From Paenibacillus sp. LHD-38 (lineage in GTDB: Bacteria; Bacillota; Bacilli; Paenibacillales; Paenibacillaceae): a stretch of 48,928 nucleotides of DNA. Made by a program: the position numbers and the translations under genes. Below, in pieces: positions 8,627-16,678 of this stretch (positions within the stretch are counted from its first letter, which is position 1; the number at the start of each line of letters is the position of its first letter). The notes beneath the pieces are model-generated. The model did no database searches and was not told the origin of the DNA. It was given only the letters and a program-made list of their open reading frames with translations. Where the stretch lies: assembly GCF_031157315.1 (NCBI RefSeq), contig NZ_JAVIFU010000048.1:1-48928 (forward strand), read 5' to 3'.

Positions 8627-9449
8627 GCCGCTCCCCTCTGCCTGATTGCTGTTTGGCGTCGATCAAGAGCTTCTTCACCTTAGAAATAAGCAGCTCCGTT
8701 TCGGCATATTGATTGCCGGGCGCGTTATACTCCACGCTAAAGTAACCCTTATAGCCTGCTTCCTCCAGCATCAGAATGGTCTCCACAGCTTGGTCTCCAT
8801 TCGCCGTTTCTTCGTCGAAATGGGTATGGTAAGCCCAAGGAGCAACAATGCTGTCGCCTTCCGCCTGGTTCTCTTTCCAGCGTCCCAGATGCACGAGAAA
8901 GCCAAAGGACGGATGATCAACCGCTTCTGCGAGGCGCTTCATCTCATTTGGATTCAGCGATGCCCCCATATGATTTTCCGGTCCGATAAGAAAACCATGC
9001 TCCGCCGCATAAGCCGCAAACTCCCGATAGCGCTTAACCGTGTATTCAAATTGCTCTTCGCTCATCTTTTCTTCGTTTTTGTAGCTGCCGCCCGTATCGA
9101 TCCGAACGGTTTCGGCACCCAATAGAACGGAAGCGCGCAAATGAAGAAGCGCATTATCGTAAAGATACTGGCGCATCTCGTTGTCCGGGTCCCATAAATG
9201 CGCCCCGTCGATTGCAAAATTAACGACACGCATTTCTTTTTCATCCAGCGCCTCGCGTATTTTCCGAATATAGCTTTCATCCGCCAGCTTCATGATAGGC
9301 TTGCTGCTGCGGTTAATTAAAAAACCGTTCCACAAATCGACTGCATCCATCCGATATCGGTATTTGACGGTTTCCAAATAGCCGTATACATCCATCTTTC
9401 CTTCCAAATACATGTTGTTAAATGAATAACCTCCGATAGAAATGTTCAT
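8616..9449 (-). CDS. Sugar phosphate isomerase/epimerase-like TIM-barrel protein
   Basis: A 277-residue protein of the AP_endonuc_2 / xylose-isomerase-like TIM barrel family (COG1082; includes IolE, IolI and hydroxypyruvate isomerase). Metal-ligand positions typical of the fold can be seen in ETVRIDTGG, IGPENHMGAS, LVHLGRW, AYHTHFDEE and YFSVEYNAPG. The longer frame opens with TTG at 9464, but that codon is part of the GGAGG ribosome site (9462-9458), so the start is ATG 9449 with 8-base spacing. It is the first gene of the isomerase-oxidoreductase-MFS operon. Together the genes look like a small module for an uncommon sugar or cyclitol, similar in type to inositol-like pathways. Confidence 0.85.
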   Translation of the reverse strand: MNISIGGYSFNNMYLEGKMDVYGYLETVKYRYRMDAVDLWNGFLINRSSKPIMKLADESYIRKIREALDEKEMRVVNFAIDGAHLWDPDNEMRQYLYDNALLHLRASVLLGAETVRIDTGGSYKNEEKMSEEQFEYTVKRYREFAAYAAEHGFLIGPENHMGASLNPNEMKRLAEAVDHPSFGFLVHLGRWKENQAEGDSIVAPWAYHTHFDEETANGDQAVETILMLEEAGYKGYFSVEYNAPGNQYAETELLISKVKKLLIDAKQQSGRGERHDE

Positions 9450-9601
9450 CGATTGATCCTCCAATTATGAATTAGATTCGCGTTCATACCCCATTATAAA
9501 CCTCGTTTGAAGCTGGCTATGGTGCACTTTCTACTTATAAGGGGGGAAATATCTATTCTCCTGTCAGCGTATCAAAGCCTAGTTCGATATACCTCCTTTT
9601 A

Positions 9602-9639
9602 TTTACAAATTCAATACAATTTCTAAATAATGGGATAAT
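9602..9639 (+). promoter_or_regulatory. Candidate PhoP-box-like repeats and promoter of the pst cluster
   Basis: The 346-base gap between the divergent isomerase and pst clusters holds three loosely related hexamers at 11-base period, TTTACA (9602), AATACA (9613) and TAAATA (9624), followed by GATAAT at 9634-9639. This spacing is that of PhoP boxes (TTAACA-like, 5-base gaps) overlapping a -35 region with a -10 downstream. The hexamers match imperfectly. Apart from this I see nothing else in 9450-9795. Confidence 0.3.
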
Positions 9640-9795
9640 AAATAGCTGATAAGATCTAGTAGAAATGAACGACATGCTATAAACATGTTCCGAACAAACG
9701 CTGCCTGGGAGGGATCAAGCCACATACATACCGACCAAGGCGTCGGAGATTCGGTTTATACTAAAATACCCATTTGAGAAAGGTGATCCTATTCC

Positions 9796-11196
9796 ATGCA
9801 AATGAAAAAAGCAATGGCCATCTCTATGATCGCAGCAGCAATCAGCGCATCGGCAGTCACTCCGGTATTCGCACAAACGGCAGCAGGAAATCAAGCTGTA
9901 CAAATCAGCGCTTCAAGCTTTCTCGTTAACGCGAACCCGGTTTCCATCCGCACGATTGTAGATGGGGGCGTCACACTCGCTTCCGTTCGCGACATCACGA
10001 ACGCTATTGGCGCTACGCTGCATATCAACAGTGACCACACGGTTGTCGTTAAGTTCGGCGAGAACACGCTGAAGCTAAAAAACGCTTCGAAATCCATTAC
10101 GGTTAACGGCGCTGCCACTCCGCTTTCGCATCCGGTGAAGGAAGTCGCATACTCTACTTTTATCGAGCCTGCCGCATTCGTTAAAGCGCTTGGCGGAAGT
10201 TTTGAAAATAATGCCATCAGCACGGTGAAGCTGCTTGACGGAGCAGAGCATGCGATTTGGGTTAATGCTTCCCAGCTGATTGTGTCGGGCACAGCGGGCG
10301 AAGGACGCGAGGATTTCTTAGTTGATGCCGCTACTGGAAAAAACGAGCTCCTGCTGAAGTCCGAAGGCGCTTCCGAGCTCGTTCTTTCTCCTGATGGCAA
10401 AAGCGTCGCTTACTCCGATGCGAACGGTGCCGTATTCACGATTGACCTGAGCACGAAGCAATCGAAGCAGGTAAGCACGGACACCTCGATCAAAAATGAG
10501 CTGCAATGGTCAAGCGACGGCTCTTCCCTCTTCTTCCTGCAAGGCGACAAAAGCTCGGTTATCGCAAAGGTTGCCCTGGCTGATGGTAAAGTGACCAAGG
10601 TATTGGAAGACAAGGTCGACTACAAAGCGAACCTTGAAGTATCCGCTGACGGTACACAGTTTGCTTTCTACGTCTTCAAGCAACCGAAAGTAACTGCAGA
10701 CAGCAGCAAGGACGTTGAGCTTGATGATGTCGCTATCGATGCTACGGGCACCGAGCCGCAAATCTACTTCTACAATACCAAGGCAGCAGACAACAAGCCG
10801 CTGCAGCTTACTAAAGATACGGCAGATAAGGTTTTCCTAGCACTGTCAGACGACGGCTCGAAAGTCAGCTACGTCAGCGTAAGCGCAGACGAGGCAAGCA
10901 TCGGACAACTTGTAACAGTAGATAATGCAGGAAAAGCAAGCACGCCCCTGTTCGCTGACAAAGATGTTTATCAGCTCGTTCAAGGCGGAAGCAAACTCTA
11001 TCTGTTAACAGCAGATGGAAACAACACCAACGCAATCTATGAGATCGACAGCGCAACGGGCGCAAGCAAGCTCGTACAAACGGTATCGGACAGCGCTTCG
11101 GAGCTGGTGGTTTCGAACGGCTCGGATATCGCGGCACTTATCGACGGTCAACTGGCTGTATTAACGAACGGCAGCTGGAAAAACATAACTAACTAA
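9796..11196 (+). CDS. Secreted protein: copper-amine-oxidase-N-like domain plus TolB-like beta-propeller
   Basis: A 466-residue exported protein. The signal peptide (MQMKKAMAISMIAAAISASA...VFA) is followed by a copper amine oxidase N-terminal-type domain (residues ~35-135: VNANPVSIRTIVDGGVTLASVRDITNAIGATL...KSITVNGAATPL). This is a fold common in surface proteins of Paenibacillus and has no oxidase activity by itself. Residues ~150-460 are repeats such as LVLSPDGKSVAYSD, LQWSSDGSSLFFLQ and LALSDDGSKVSYVS, the WD40/TolB-like propeller signature. AAAGGTGA lies 9 bases before ATG 9796. The gene ends 19 bases before pstS and is probably co-transcribed. An accessory or sensing role in phosphate uptake is inference from position only. 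Confidence 0.8.
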   Translation: MQMKKAMAISMIAAAISASAVTPVFAQTAAGNQAVQISASSFLVNANPVSIRTIVDGGVTLASVRDITNAIGATLHINSDHTVVVKFGENTLKLKNASKSITVNGAATPLSHPVKEVAYSTFIEPAAFVKALGGSFENNAISTVKLLDGAEHAIWVNASQLIVSGTAGEGREDFLVDAATGKNELLLKSEGASELVLSPDGKSVAYSDANGAVFTIDLSTKQSKQVSTDTSIKNELQWSSDGSSLFFLQGDKSSVIAKVALADGKVTKVLEDKVDYKANLEVSADGTQFAFYVFKQPKVTADSSKDVELDDVAIDATGTEPQIYFYNTKAADNKPLQLTKDTADKVFLALSDDGSKVSYVSVSADEASIGQLVTVDNAGKASTPLFADKDVYQLVQGGSKLYLLTADGNNTNAIYEIDSATGASKLVQTVSDSASELVVSNGSDIAALIDGQLAVLTNGSWKNITN

Positions 11197-11215
11197 TTTA
11201 TGGAGGTTATTCCTA

Positions 11216-12079
11216 ATGAAATGGTTTAAACAATTAACGATCGCAGCGCTCATCGCCGTAATCGGCTTCAGCTCCGTTCCTGCTTCCACGCCTACTGTTA
11301 CCGCAGCTAGCAAGCTAAGCGGCAAAATCGTCATCAACGGCTCCTCTGCCCTTCTGCCGCTGACGCTTCAAGCAGCCAATGAGTTCAAAAAGCTCAACCC
11401 TAAAGTAAAAATCTCAGCTTCCGCTGCCGGTTCGATCACAGGGCCACAAGCTGTGCGCAAAGGCATCGCTAACATCGGAGCTGTTGACTGGGATGCTTCG
11501 AAGGATGTTCCCGGCTTCAAAAAATTCGAAGGCCAAGTTGCTCATAAAGTAGCCATTATTCCTTTCGCTGCCGTTGTAAATAAGAACGTAACGGCAACAA
11601 ACCTAACGACAAAAGAGCTGCAAGGCATCTTCTCCGGAAAAATTAAAAACTGGAAAGAAGTTGGCGGCAAGGACGCTGAAATCATCGTTGTAAACCGTAC
11701 GTTTGGTTCAGGCACTCGCGTAAACTTCCAAGACAAAGCGCTTGACGGTACCGATTTCATGACGAAAGGCGATAACTACAAGGAAGTAAAAACGAGCGGC
11801 GACATGAAGTCCGCAATCGAAACTACTCCTAATGCCATTGGTTATATGGACCTTGCTTATGTAACAGACAAAATGACGGCTGTAAAAATCAACGACATTG
11901 CTCCTACTGAAGTGAATGTCATCAACGGAAAGTACAAAGTATGGGGCTACGGCTACTATATGACAAAAGGCCAGCCGACAGGCGCAACGAAAGAATTCAT
12001 CAAATATGTACAAAGCACGAAGTTCCAAAATGGTTCATTGAAGAAGCTTAAATTCATTCCGATCTCGGCAATTAAATAG
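11216..12079 (+). CDS. pstS: Phosphate ABC transporter substrate-binding protein PstS
   Basis: A 287-residue PBP-like periplasmic-type binding protein. INGSSALLPLTLQAANEFKKL, AAGSITGPQAVRKGIANIGAVDW and VNRTFGSGTRVNF are the phosphate-pocket segments typical of PstS (GSS/GS and the SGTR-type loop). The N-terminus is a plain signal peptide ending near TVTAASK and has no cysteine, so there is no lipobox. That is unusual for a Gram-positive PstS, which normally needs a lipid anchor. TGGAGG precedes ATG 11216. It lies between the propeller protein and the attenuator-like hairpin that precedes pstC. Confidence 0.9.
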   Translation: MKWFKQLTIAALIAVIGFSSVPASTPTVTAASKLSGKIVINGSSALLPLTLQAANEFKKLNPKVKISASAAGSITGPQAVRKGIANIGAVDWDASKDVPGFKKFEGQVAHKVAIIPFAAVVNKNVTATNLTTKELQGIFSGKIKNWKEVGGKDAEIIVVNRTFGSGTRVNFQDKALDGTDFMTKGDNYKEVKTSGDMKSAIETTPNAIGYMDLAYVTDKMTAVKINDIAPTEVNVINGKYKVWGYGYYMTKGQPTGATKEFIKYVQSTKFQNGSLKKLKFIPISAIK

Positions 12080-12092
12080 TCTTTCTTCAAAG

Positions 12093-12140
12093 GAGCGGTC
12101 GGCTTGCGCGAATAAGCGCCTGAGTCGGCCGTTCTTTCCT
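12093..12140 (+). terminator. Attenuator-like hairpin between pstS and pstC
   Basis: GAGCGGTCGGCT (12093-12104) pairs along its full 12 bases (three G-U pairs) with AGTCGGCCGTTC (12123-12134). An inner GCGC/GCGC pair lies in the loop and a T-rich TTTCCTT tail follows. It probably stops part of the transcripts after pstS, giving more binding protein than permease. Confidence 0.65.
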
Positions 12141-12249
12141 TCAATGGCATTAATCATTATTCCCATTTATATTTCATAGCGAAAAGCGTCTGGGAGCCTA
12201 AAGACAAGGCCGGCTTCAGAATGCTTTTGCTTAGAGGAGCTTACCGTAT

Positions 12250-13218
12250 ATGTTGGAATCCACTCATGCCGGACGGCAGTCGCGGCCGCGGCTTTCCGCC
12301 GAGCTCGGCAAAGCCATACTGGCTGGCAGCAGCAAGCCTTTCGACCGAAGATCCCGCCTGTTCTTTACCAACCGTCTCTTTCGTTATCTCTGTATCGCGG
12401 CAGCCAGCTTCGTATGCCTGATTCTTTTTCTGATCCTGCTGCTGATGTTCCGTACCGGCGTGCTGACCTTCAGCCATATTTCGCCTATGGATTTCTTCTT
12501 CAGCACGGAATGGAATCCCGAGAATGAGCAATACGGCGCTTTGATCTTTATTTTTGGCACCTTCGCCCTAACGGCATTAACGCTGCTGATCTGCGTGCCC
12601 ATTTCTCTGATCATTGCCGTGTTTCTATCTGTCTTTGTACCGCCCTGGCTCAAAAACATGCTTCGTCCGGTGCTTGACCTGCTCGTCGGCATCCCTTCCG
12701 TCGTTTACGGCTACTTGGGCTTGACGGTTCTGATTCCCTTGATTCGGAATGTGACCGGAAGCGGCATGGGCGATGGTCTGCTTGCAGCGGCGCTCGTGCT
12801 TACCATTATGGTTCTCCCAACCGTGAGCCGCATAAGCGATGATGCAATCAGCGCGGTTCCTTCCAAATTCAGCGACGCCTCCTACGCGCTCGGCGCTACC
12901 CGTTTCCAGACGGTGTGGAGAGTGCTGCTTCCTTCGGCCAAAAGCGGAATCATGTATGCCGTTATTCTAGGCATGGCGCGCGCGGTCGGCGAGACGATGG
13001 CTGTCGTTATGGTCATCGGCAATACGCCTCAGTTGGCCGACAGTCTGCTGAAGCCGACCTCCGTCCTCACAAGCAACATCGTTATGCAAATTTCGAATGT
13101 TCCGTTTGATTCCACGTGGAATTACGCGCTTTATTTGATGGGCTTCCTGCTCCTCGTCATATCGCTGTTCATGATCGTTGCCATCCGCTGGCTGCAAAGA
13201 AAGGGGTCACAAGCATGA
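12250..13218 (+). CDS. pstC: Phosphate ABC transporter permease PstC
   Basis: A 322-residue inner-membrane permease with about six helices. After a ~35-residue cytoplasmic tail and the first helix comes the typical FFFSTEWNPENEQYGALIFIFGT segment. The BPD_transp_1 region carries the EAA-type loop ISAVPSKFSDASYALGATRFQTVWRVLLPSAKSGI, then GMARAVGETMAVVMVIGNTP, which is diagnostic for PstC. GAGGAG at 12234-12239 precedes ATG 12250. Its stop codon overlaps the pstA start by ATGA, so the permease pair is translationally coupled. Confidence 0.93.
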   Translation: MLESTHAGRQSRPRLSAELGKAILAGSSKPFDRRSRLFFTNRLFRYLCIAAASFVCLILFLILLLMFRTGVLTFSHISPMDFFFSTEWNPENEQYGALIFIFGTFALTALTLLICVPISLIIAVFLSVFVPPWLKNMLRPVLDLLVGIPSVVYGYLGLTVLIPLIRNVTGSGMGDGLLAAALVLTIMVLPTVSRISDDAISAVPSKFSDASYALGATRFQTVWRVLLPSAKSGIMYAVILGMARAVGETMAVVMVIGNTPQLADSLLKPTSVLTSNIVMQISNVPFDSTWNYALYLMGFLLLVISLFMIVAIRWLQRKGSQA

Positions 13219-14123
13219 AGCAAGTCCTAGATATTAACCCTTTGGCAAATCCGTTCAGCGGCAAAAAAGGACTCAACCGGCTCAAAGACCGCGTGTTCAC
13301 TGGCGTGGTCTGGTCGCTCGGCATCCTGATCATCGTCTTTATTTTCGGTCTCCTTTTTTTAATTTTGCAGGATGGACTCCCGAAGATTACATGGGACTTC
13401 ATATTCGGCCTGCCAAGCGAGATTGACGAGGGCGGCGGGATCGGTCCGACTCTGCTGAATTCCTTCTACGTTTTGTTTATTTCCTTGCTGATCTCCATTC
13501 CGCTCGGAATGGCAGCCGGCATTTATTTGGCAGAATTCGCGCCGGACAACAAGCTGATCGGCTTCGTTCGCATTTGCGTGGAAGGCCTAGCTTCGGTGCC
13601 ATCTATTATATTCGGATTGTTCGGCATTGCGTTGTTCGTTGAATATTTCGAGATCGGCTTGACTATTCTAGGCGGCGCGGTCAGCTTAGCTTTTCTTAAT
13701 TTACCTGTGCTGACCCGCGTAACCGAAGAATCGATACGTTCGGTGCCCAAGGAGCTGAAGAACGCTTCCTTCGCGCTTGGCGGCACTCACCTGCAAACGA
13801 TCACCCGCGCGCTGATTCCCGCCGCATTAAACGGCATCATCACAGGCATCTGCCTTGTGGCTGGCCGCGCGTTTGGCGAAAGCGCGGTTATCATTTTGAC
13901 TGCAGGCGTTACAACATCCGGTGAGATGTGGGATTTCAGCCTATTTTCGCCCGGCGCCACGCTGGCCGTCCATCTCTGGTATGTGCAGTCCGAGGCCATT
14001 GTCGGCGATGCGCAGGAAATTGCCCAAAAAGCGGCAGCCGTGCTCGTATTTGTCGTACTGCTCATCAATTTAGTCTTCCGTATTCCGCTTTGGCTTAATT
14101 CCCGCCGTATGAAGCGTTCCTAA
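13215..14123 (+). CDS. pstA: Phosphate ABC transporter permease PstA
   Basis: A 302-residue partner permease of PstC. It has about six helices, the PstA landmarks SEIDEGGGIGPTLLNSFYVLFISLLISIP and YLAEFAPDN, the EAA loop IRSVPKELKNASFALGGTHLQTITRALIPAALNGI, and GRAFGESAVIILTAG near the end. A longer frame opens at 13116 inside pstC; the real start is ATG 13215, in the ATGA overlap with the pstC stop and behind AAAGGGGT. The cluster ends here: neither PstB (ATPase) nor PhoU follows, so the ATPase must come from elsewhere on the chromosome. Confidence 0.93.
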   Translation: MKQVLDINPLANPFSGKKGLNRLKDRVFTGVVWSLGILIIVFIFGLLFLILQDGLPKITWDFIFGLPSEIDEGGGIGPTLLNSFYVLFISLLISIPLGMAAGIYLAEFAPDNKLIGFVRICVEGLASVPSIIFGLFGIALFVEYFEIGLTILGGAVSLAFLNLPVLTRVTEESIRSVPKELKNASFALGGTHLQTITRALIPAALNGIITGICLVAGRAFGESAVIILTAGVTTSGEMWDFSLFSPGATLAVHLWYVQSEAIVGDAQEIAQKAAAVLVFVVLLINLVFRIPLWLNSRRMKRS

Positions 14124-14141
14124 CGCGAGCCTCGAACCGCA

Positions 14142-14202
14142 AGCGGCATGCGCAGTATGCCGCTCCCTCCAGCCGTTCCTCTACGGATGCGGCTGTTTCT
14201 TT
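14142..14202 (+). terminator. Hairpins closing the pst cluster
   Basis: AGCGGCAT (14142-14149) pairs with ATGCCGCT (14157-14164) but lacks a T-run. A second stem CAGCCG (14170-14175)/CGGCTG (14190-14195) is followed by TTTCTTT and looks like the working terminator. Confidence 0.5.
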
Positions 14203-14361
14203 GCGTGTAAAATAAATGTAAAAAGGTTGGAACGGTACTCTACTACGTGGTGAAATTAAGAAAATAAAGCTGAAAACGCGTTCTACCATATTGTAGTTTC
14301 CATCTGGATAACTTTTTCTGATAGAATGGAGAACACAGGCTATCTATCGGAGGTTAAGATT

Positions 14362-15141
14362 TTGGATTATATTATATTGGATATTGAATTTAATGGACGT
14401 AAGTTTGCAAGTGAATTGCCCATGGAGGTCATTGAGATTGGCGCAGTTCGTTTAAATAGCTCATTGGAGCAGACAGATGAATTTTCCGCTTTAATCCGGC
14501 CCGTTTATTTTTCCAAGTTGAACAGCTTTATTAAGAAGAAAACCGGTATTCCACAGGAAGACATCGACACGGCGAGCCGATTTCCGAAGGTGATTGGCGA
14601 TTTCACCGCATGGCTGAAAAAAAGTGACACCTTCCTGCTCTTTACTTGGGGCGGCGAGGACTTGAAGCGAATCGTCTACGATACGCGGATGCATAAGCTC
14701 GATGACAGCTTTTGGATGTCCGCTGATTATTTCGACCTGCTGAAAGGTTATATTCGGTACAAGAATGTCACGAATGATGTCAGCGTAGAAGCAGCCCTGC
14801 TCGATCTTGAAATTACGGCAGAAGGCTCTGCGCACCGCGCGCTCGATGATGCCCGCATGACGGCAGAAGTATTCCGCAAAATCTTTGGCGAGCTGGATTT
14901 CAGCCTCAAGCAGCAGTTTAAGGATATGTACACGAATGCCAAGGAACGCCGAATGGTTAAAAATGCGATTCGTACGATGACCTCGCAAAAAATCGTGCCG
15001 CAATGGGAAGTATTCGCCGAACGTTATCTTGCCGGCAAAGCCTCGTTTGAGGATGTAAGGAAGGTCGCGGAGCTTCAGCAGTATTTTGACGCCGAGCTGG
15101 AGAAGGCCGCCGCTAAGCCTACCGCCGGTCAAGTCGGTTAA
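14362..15141 (+). CDS. DEDDh 3'-5' exonuclease (KapD/DnaQ-like)
   Basis: A 259-residue exonuclease of the RNase T/DnaQ superfamily. ExoI is YIILDIEFNG (the D-x-E pair), ExoII is in FLLFTWGGEDLKRI, and ExoIII is HRALDDARMTAEVF with the catalytic H and D. The N-terminal ~180 residues form the nuclease and a ~75-residue helical tail follows. The closest type I recognise is KapD, the sporulation inhibitor-like nuclease. A longer frame opens at ATG 14326, but GGAGG at 14349-14353 lies 8 bases before TTG 14362, which I take as the start. At the 3' end a 10-base unit (AAGTCGGTTA) is repeated in tandem around the stop codon. Confidence 0.82.
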   Translation: MDYIILDIEFNGRKFASELPMEVIEIGAVRLNSSLEQTDEFSALIRPVYFSKLNSFIKKKTGIPQEDIDTASRFPKVIGDFTAWLKKSDTFLLFTWGGEDLKRIVYDTRMHKLDDSFWMSADYFDLLKGYIRYKNVTNDVSVEAALLDLEITAEGSAHRALDDARMTAEVFRKIFGELDFSLKQQFKDMYTNAKERRMVKNAIRTMTSQKIVPQWEVFAERYLAGKASFEDVRKVAELQQYFDAELEKAAAKPTAGQVG

Positions 15142-15166
15142 GTCGGTTAAGTAGAGAATATAATAC

Positions 15167-15216
15167 AAACCCCTGATCCTTGAAGAGCTGACGCTTTGAG
15201 AGAGTCAGGGGTTTTA
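15167..15216 (+). terminator. Intrinsic terminator after the exonuclease gene
   Basis: AAACCCCTGA (15167-15176) pairs with TCAGGGGTTT (15205-15214), followed by TTAT. Its tail touches the first in-frame ATG of the next gene (15222). Confidence 0.8.
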
Positions 15217-15239
15217 TAAGTATGGGAGATATTACAACG

Positions 15240-16118
15240 ATGGAACGCAGCACCAAGTCAATCGCAACCTATGAATTGTTATACATTATCGGGATAATCG
15301 CTATCTCCTTTTCATCGATATTCGTAAGATGGTCCGATGCCGATGTAGCCGTCATTGCCATGTACAGGCTGTATTTAACCAATCTTATTATGCTTCCGCT
15401 CGTTTGGAAGTACCGCGCTGAAATGTTCCATCTCACCGCAAGACAATGGCGGCTGTTAGCCGCTTCAGGCGTAATGCTTGCCCTGCACTTTTTGCTTTGG
15501 ATGGCATCCCTTCGCCTAACAACCGTTGCAAGCTCAACTGTTATTTTAACGCTTGAGCCTGTTATGGTGATGCTCGGCTCTTACTTCCTATTCCGAATCA
15601 AGGCGAACCGCATGATGCTGTGGGGCATGGGCCTTGCGCTTGCAGGCTCAATCGTCATCGGCTCGGGCGATTTCACTCTCTCCGGAGATGCGCTGCTTGG
15701 CGATATTCTATCCTTTCTTGGAGCGGCTGCCGTAGCCGTTCATATGCTGATCGGCAAGCAGCTGCGGAAGGATATGAGTGCCTTCGCTTATAACTTCTGG
15801 GTATTCGCGCTCGCTGCTACGGCGCTTGCATTCTACAATATCGTACGCGGCAATCCCTTCACGGGCTACAGCTCGAAGGAATGGGGCTTATTCCTGCTGC
15901 TGGCGATTGTTCCCACGCTGTTCGGCCATTATCTATTTAATTGGCTGTTGAAGCATATGAGCGCAGCTGCCGTGTCGATGTCCGTACTCGGCGAGCCCGT
16001 CATTTCCTCGCTGCTCGCATGGGTGCTTTTGAAAGAAGCATTGACGGGCTACCAGCTCGCGGCCGGAGCATTGATTTTGTTCGGGGTGTGGCTCTTTATC
16101 CGGCATGGCAAGGAGTAG
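15240..16118 (+). CDS. EamA/DMT-family transporter
   Basis: A 292-residue drug/metabolite transporter with ten predicted helices in two EamA halves (residues ~10-135 and ~150-285). Conserved features are FSSIFVRWSDADVAVIAMYR after helix 1, LRLTTVASSTVILTLEPVMVMLGSYFLF closing the first half, and SVLGEPVISSLLAWVLLKEALTGYQLAAGALILFGVWL in the second. ATG 15222 lies in the tail of the preceding terminator. ATG 15240, behind GGGAGA (15224-15229), is the better start. The last ~60 bases of this gene reappear almost unchanged at 16679-16737. The substrate is unknown; the family exports amino acids, metabolites and dyes. Confidence 0.85.
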   Translation: MERSTKSIATYELLYIIGIIAISFSSIFVRWSDADVAVIAMYRLYLTNLIMLPLVWKYRAEMFHLTARQWRLLAASGVMLALHFLLWMASLRLTTVASSTVILTLEPVMVMLGSYFLFRIKANRMMLWGMGLALAGSIVIGSGDFTLSGDALLGDILSFLGAAAVAVHMLIGKQLRKDMSAFAYNFWVFALAATALAFYNIVRGNPFTGYSSKEWGLFLLLAIVPTLFGHYLFNWLLKHMSAAAVSMSVLGEPVISSLLAWVLLKEALTGYQLAAGALILFGVWLFIRHGKE

Positions 16119-16161
16119 GCAGCCTACATGGCATGCTTTATCTTCCAGATACGAGCTTTCA

Positions 16162-16356
16162 TTCGGTTACTGCATTCTGTTACTGCATTCGGTAACCGCA
16201 TTCGGTTATCGCATCCGGTTACTGCATTCGCTTACTGCATTCGGTTACCGCATCCGGTTACTGCATTCGCTTACTGCATTCGCTTACTGCATTCGGTTAC
16301 TGCATTCTGTTACTGCATTCGGTTATCGCACCCGGTTACTGCATTCTGTAACCGTA
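16162..16356. repeat. 13-base tandem repeat (minisatellite), 15 units
   Basis: Fifteen consecutive 13-base units fit the consensus TTCGGTTACTGCA without a gap, and a decayed sixteenth unit may follow to 16369. Variation is concentrated at position 2 (T/C), positions 4-5 (GG, GC, TG) and positions 9-10 (CT, CC, TC), while the TTA and GCA cores hold. Thirty-nine bases equal 13 codons, so every plus frame shows a repeated pseudo-peptide (LLHSVTAFGYRIR-like). No ribosome site or conserved start supports a real protein. There are no unique spacers, so it is not a CRISPR array. It lies just downstream of the EamA gene. Confidence 0.95.
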
Positions 16357-16464
16357 TTTTGTTTATACATCGCGCTGTAAAGGCTGATCGCCCTTTATCT
16401 ACGCTGCAGATAATGCAACGTAATGCTCCTCTAATCGCTCCCTATGGAGCTACATTGTAGTTTG

Positions 16465-16522
16465 TACAACAGAATCAGCTATATGCGGTTCTTTTTCATA
16501 TCTGAGTGCTGATTCTGTTGTA
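16465..16522. repeat. Perfect 15-bp inverted repeat
   Basis: TACAACAGAATCAGC (16465-16479) and GCTGATTCTGTTGTA (16508-16522) are exact reverse complements with 28 bases between them. The plus side continues TTTTC, so it could terminate the EamA transcript. The length and the spacer also fit a remnant of a small palindromic mobile element. Confidence 0.8.
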
Positions 16523-16607
16523 TTTTCTGCAACGCAGCTGTCCGCTTCGAGGGTCATGTCAGGTTTCTAATGTATTTATTGCAGTGTAGCCATCTACTCT
16601 ACGCCAA

Positions 16608-16674
16608 CAAGTAAACGGCCGACGCCGTACTTGGCGGCAAAAGCTCGTTCGTTTCGCGGTGAAATATAAGCATC
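16608..16674 (+). repeat. Dispersed repeat R1, copy 1 (truncated)
   Basis: Related to the copies at 24737 and 28663. The shared core runs from GTAAACGGC through GACGCCG, TTGGCGGCAAAAGCTCGTT and TTTCGCGGTGAAATATAAGC. This copy has an extra four bases in the CTCGTTCGTTTCGC part and stops after CATCG. It passes directly into the duplicated EamA gene tail, so the downstream third of R1 is missing. Confidence 0.8.
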
Positions 16675-16678
16675 GCAC

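Noticed and set aside
13116..13214. Upstream extension of pstA from 13116
   Set aside because: It overlaps pstC in another frame. The ATGA overlap at 13215 with its own ribosome site is the natural start.
16162..16356. CRISPR array
   Set aside because: The units are contiguous 13-mers with no unique spacers and no cas genes are present.
16105..16460. Two or three plus-strand frames of about 90-110 codons across the 13-base repeat
   Set aside because: They exist only because 39 bases equal 13 codons. No ribosome site, and different frames are equally open.
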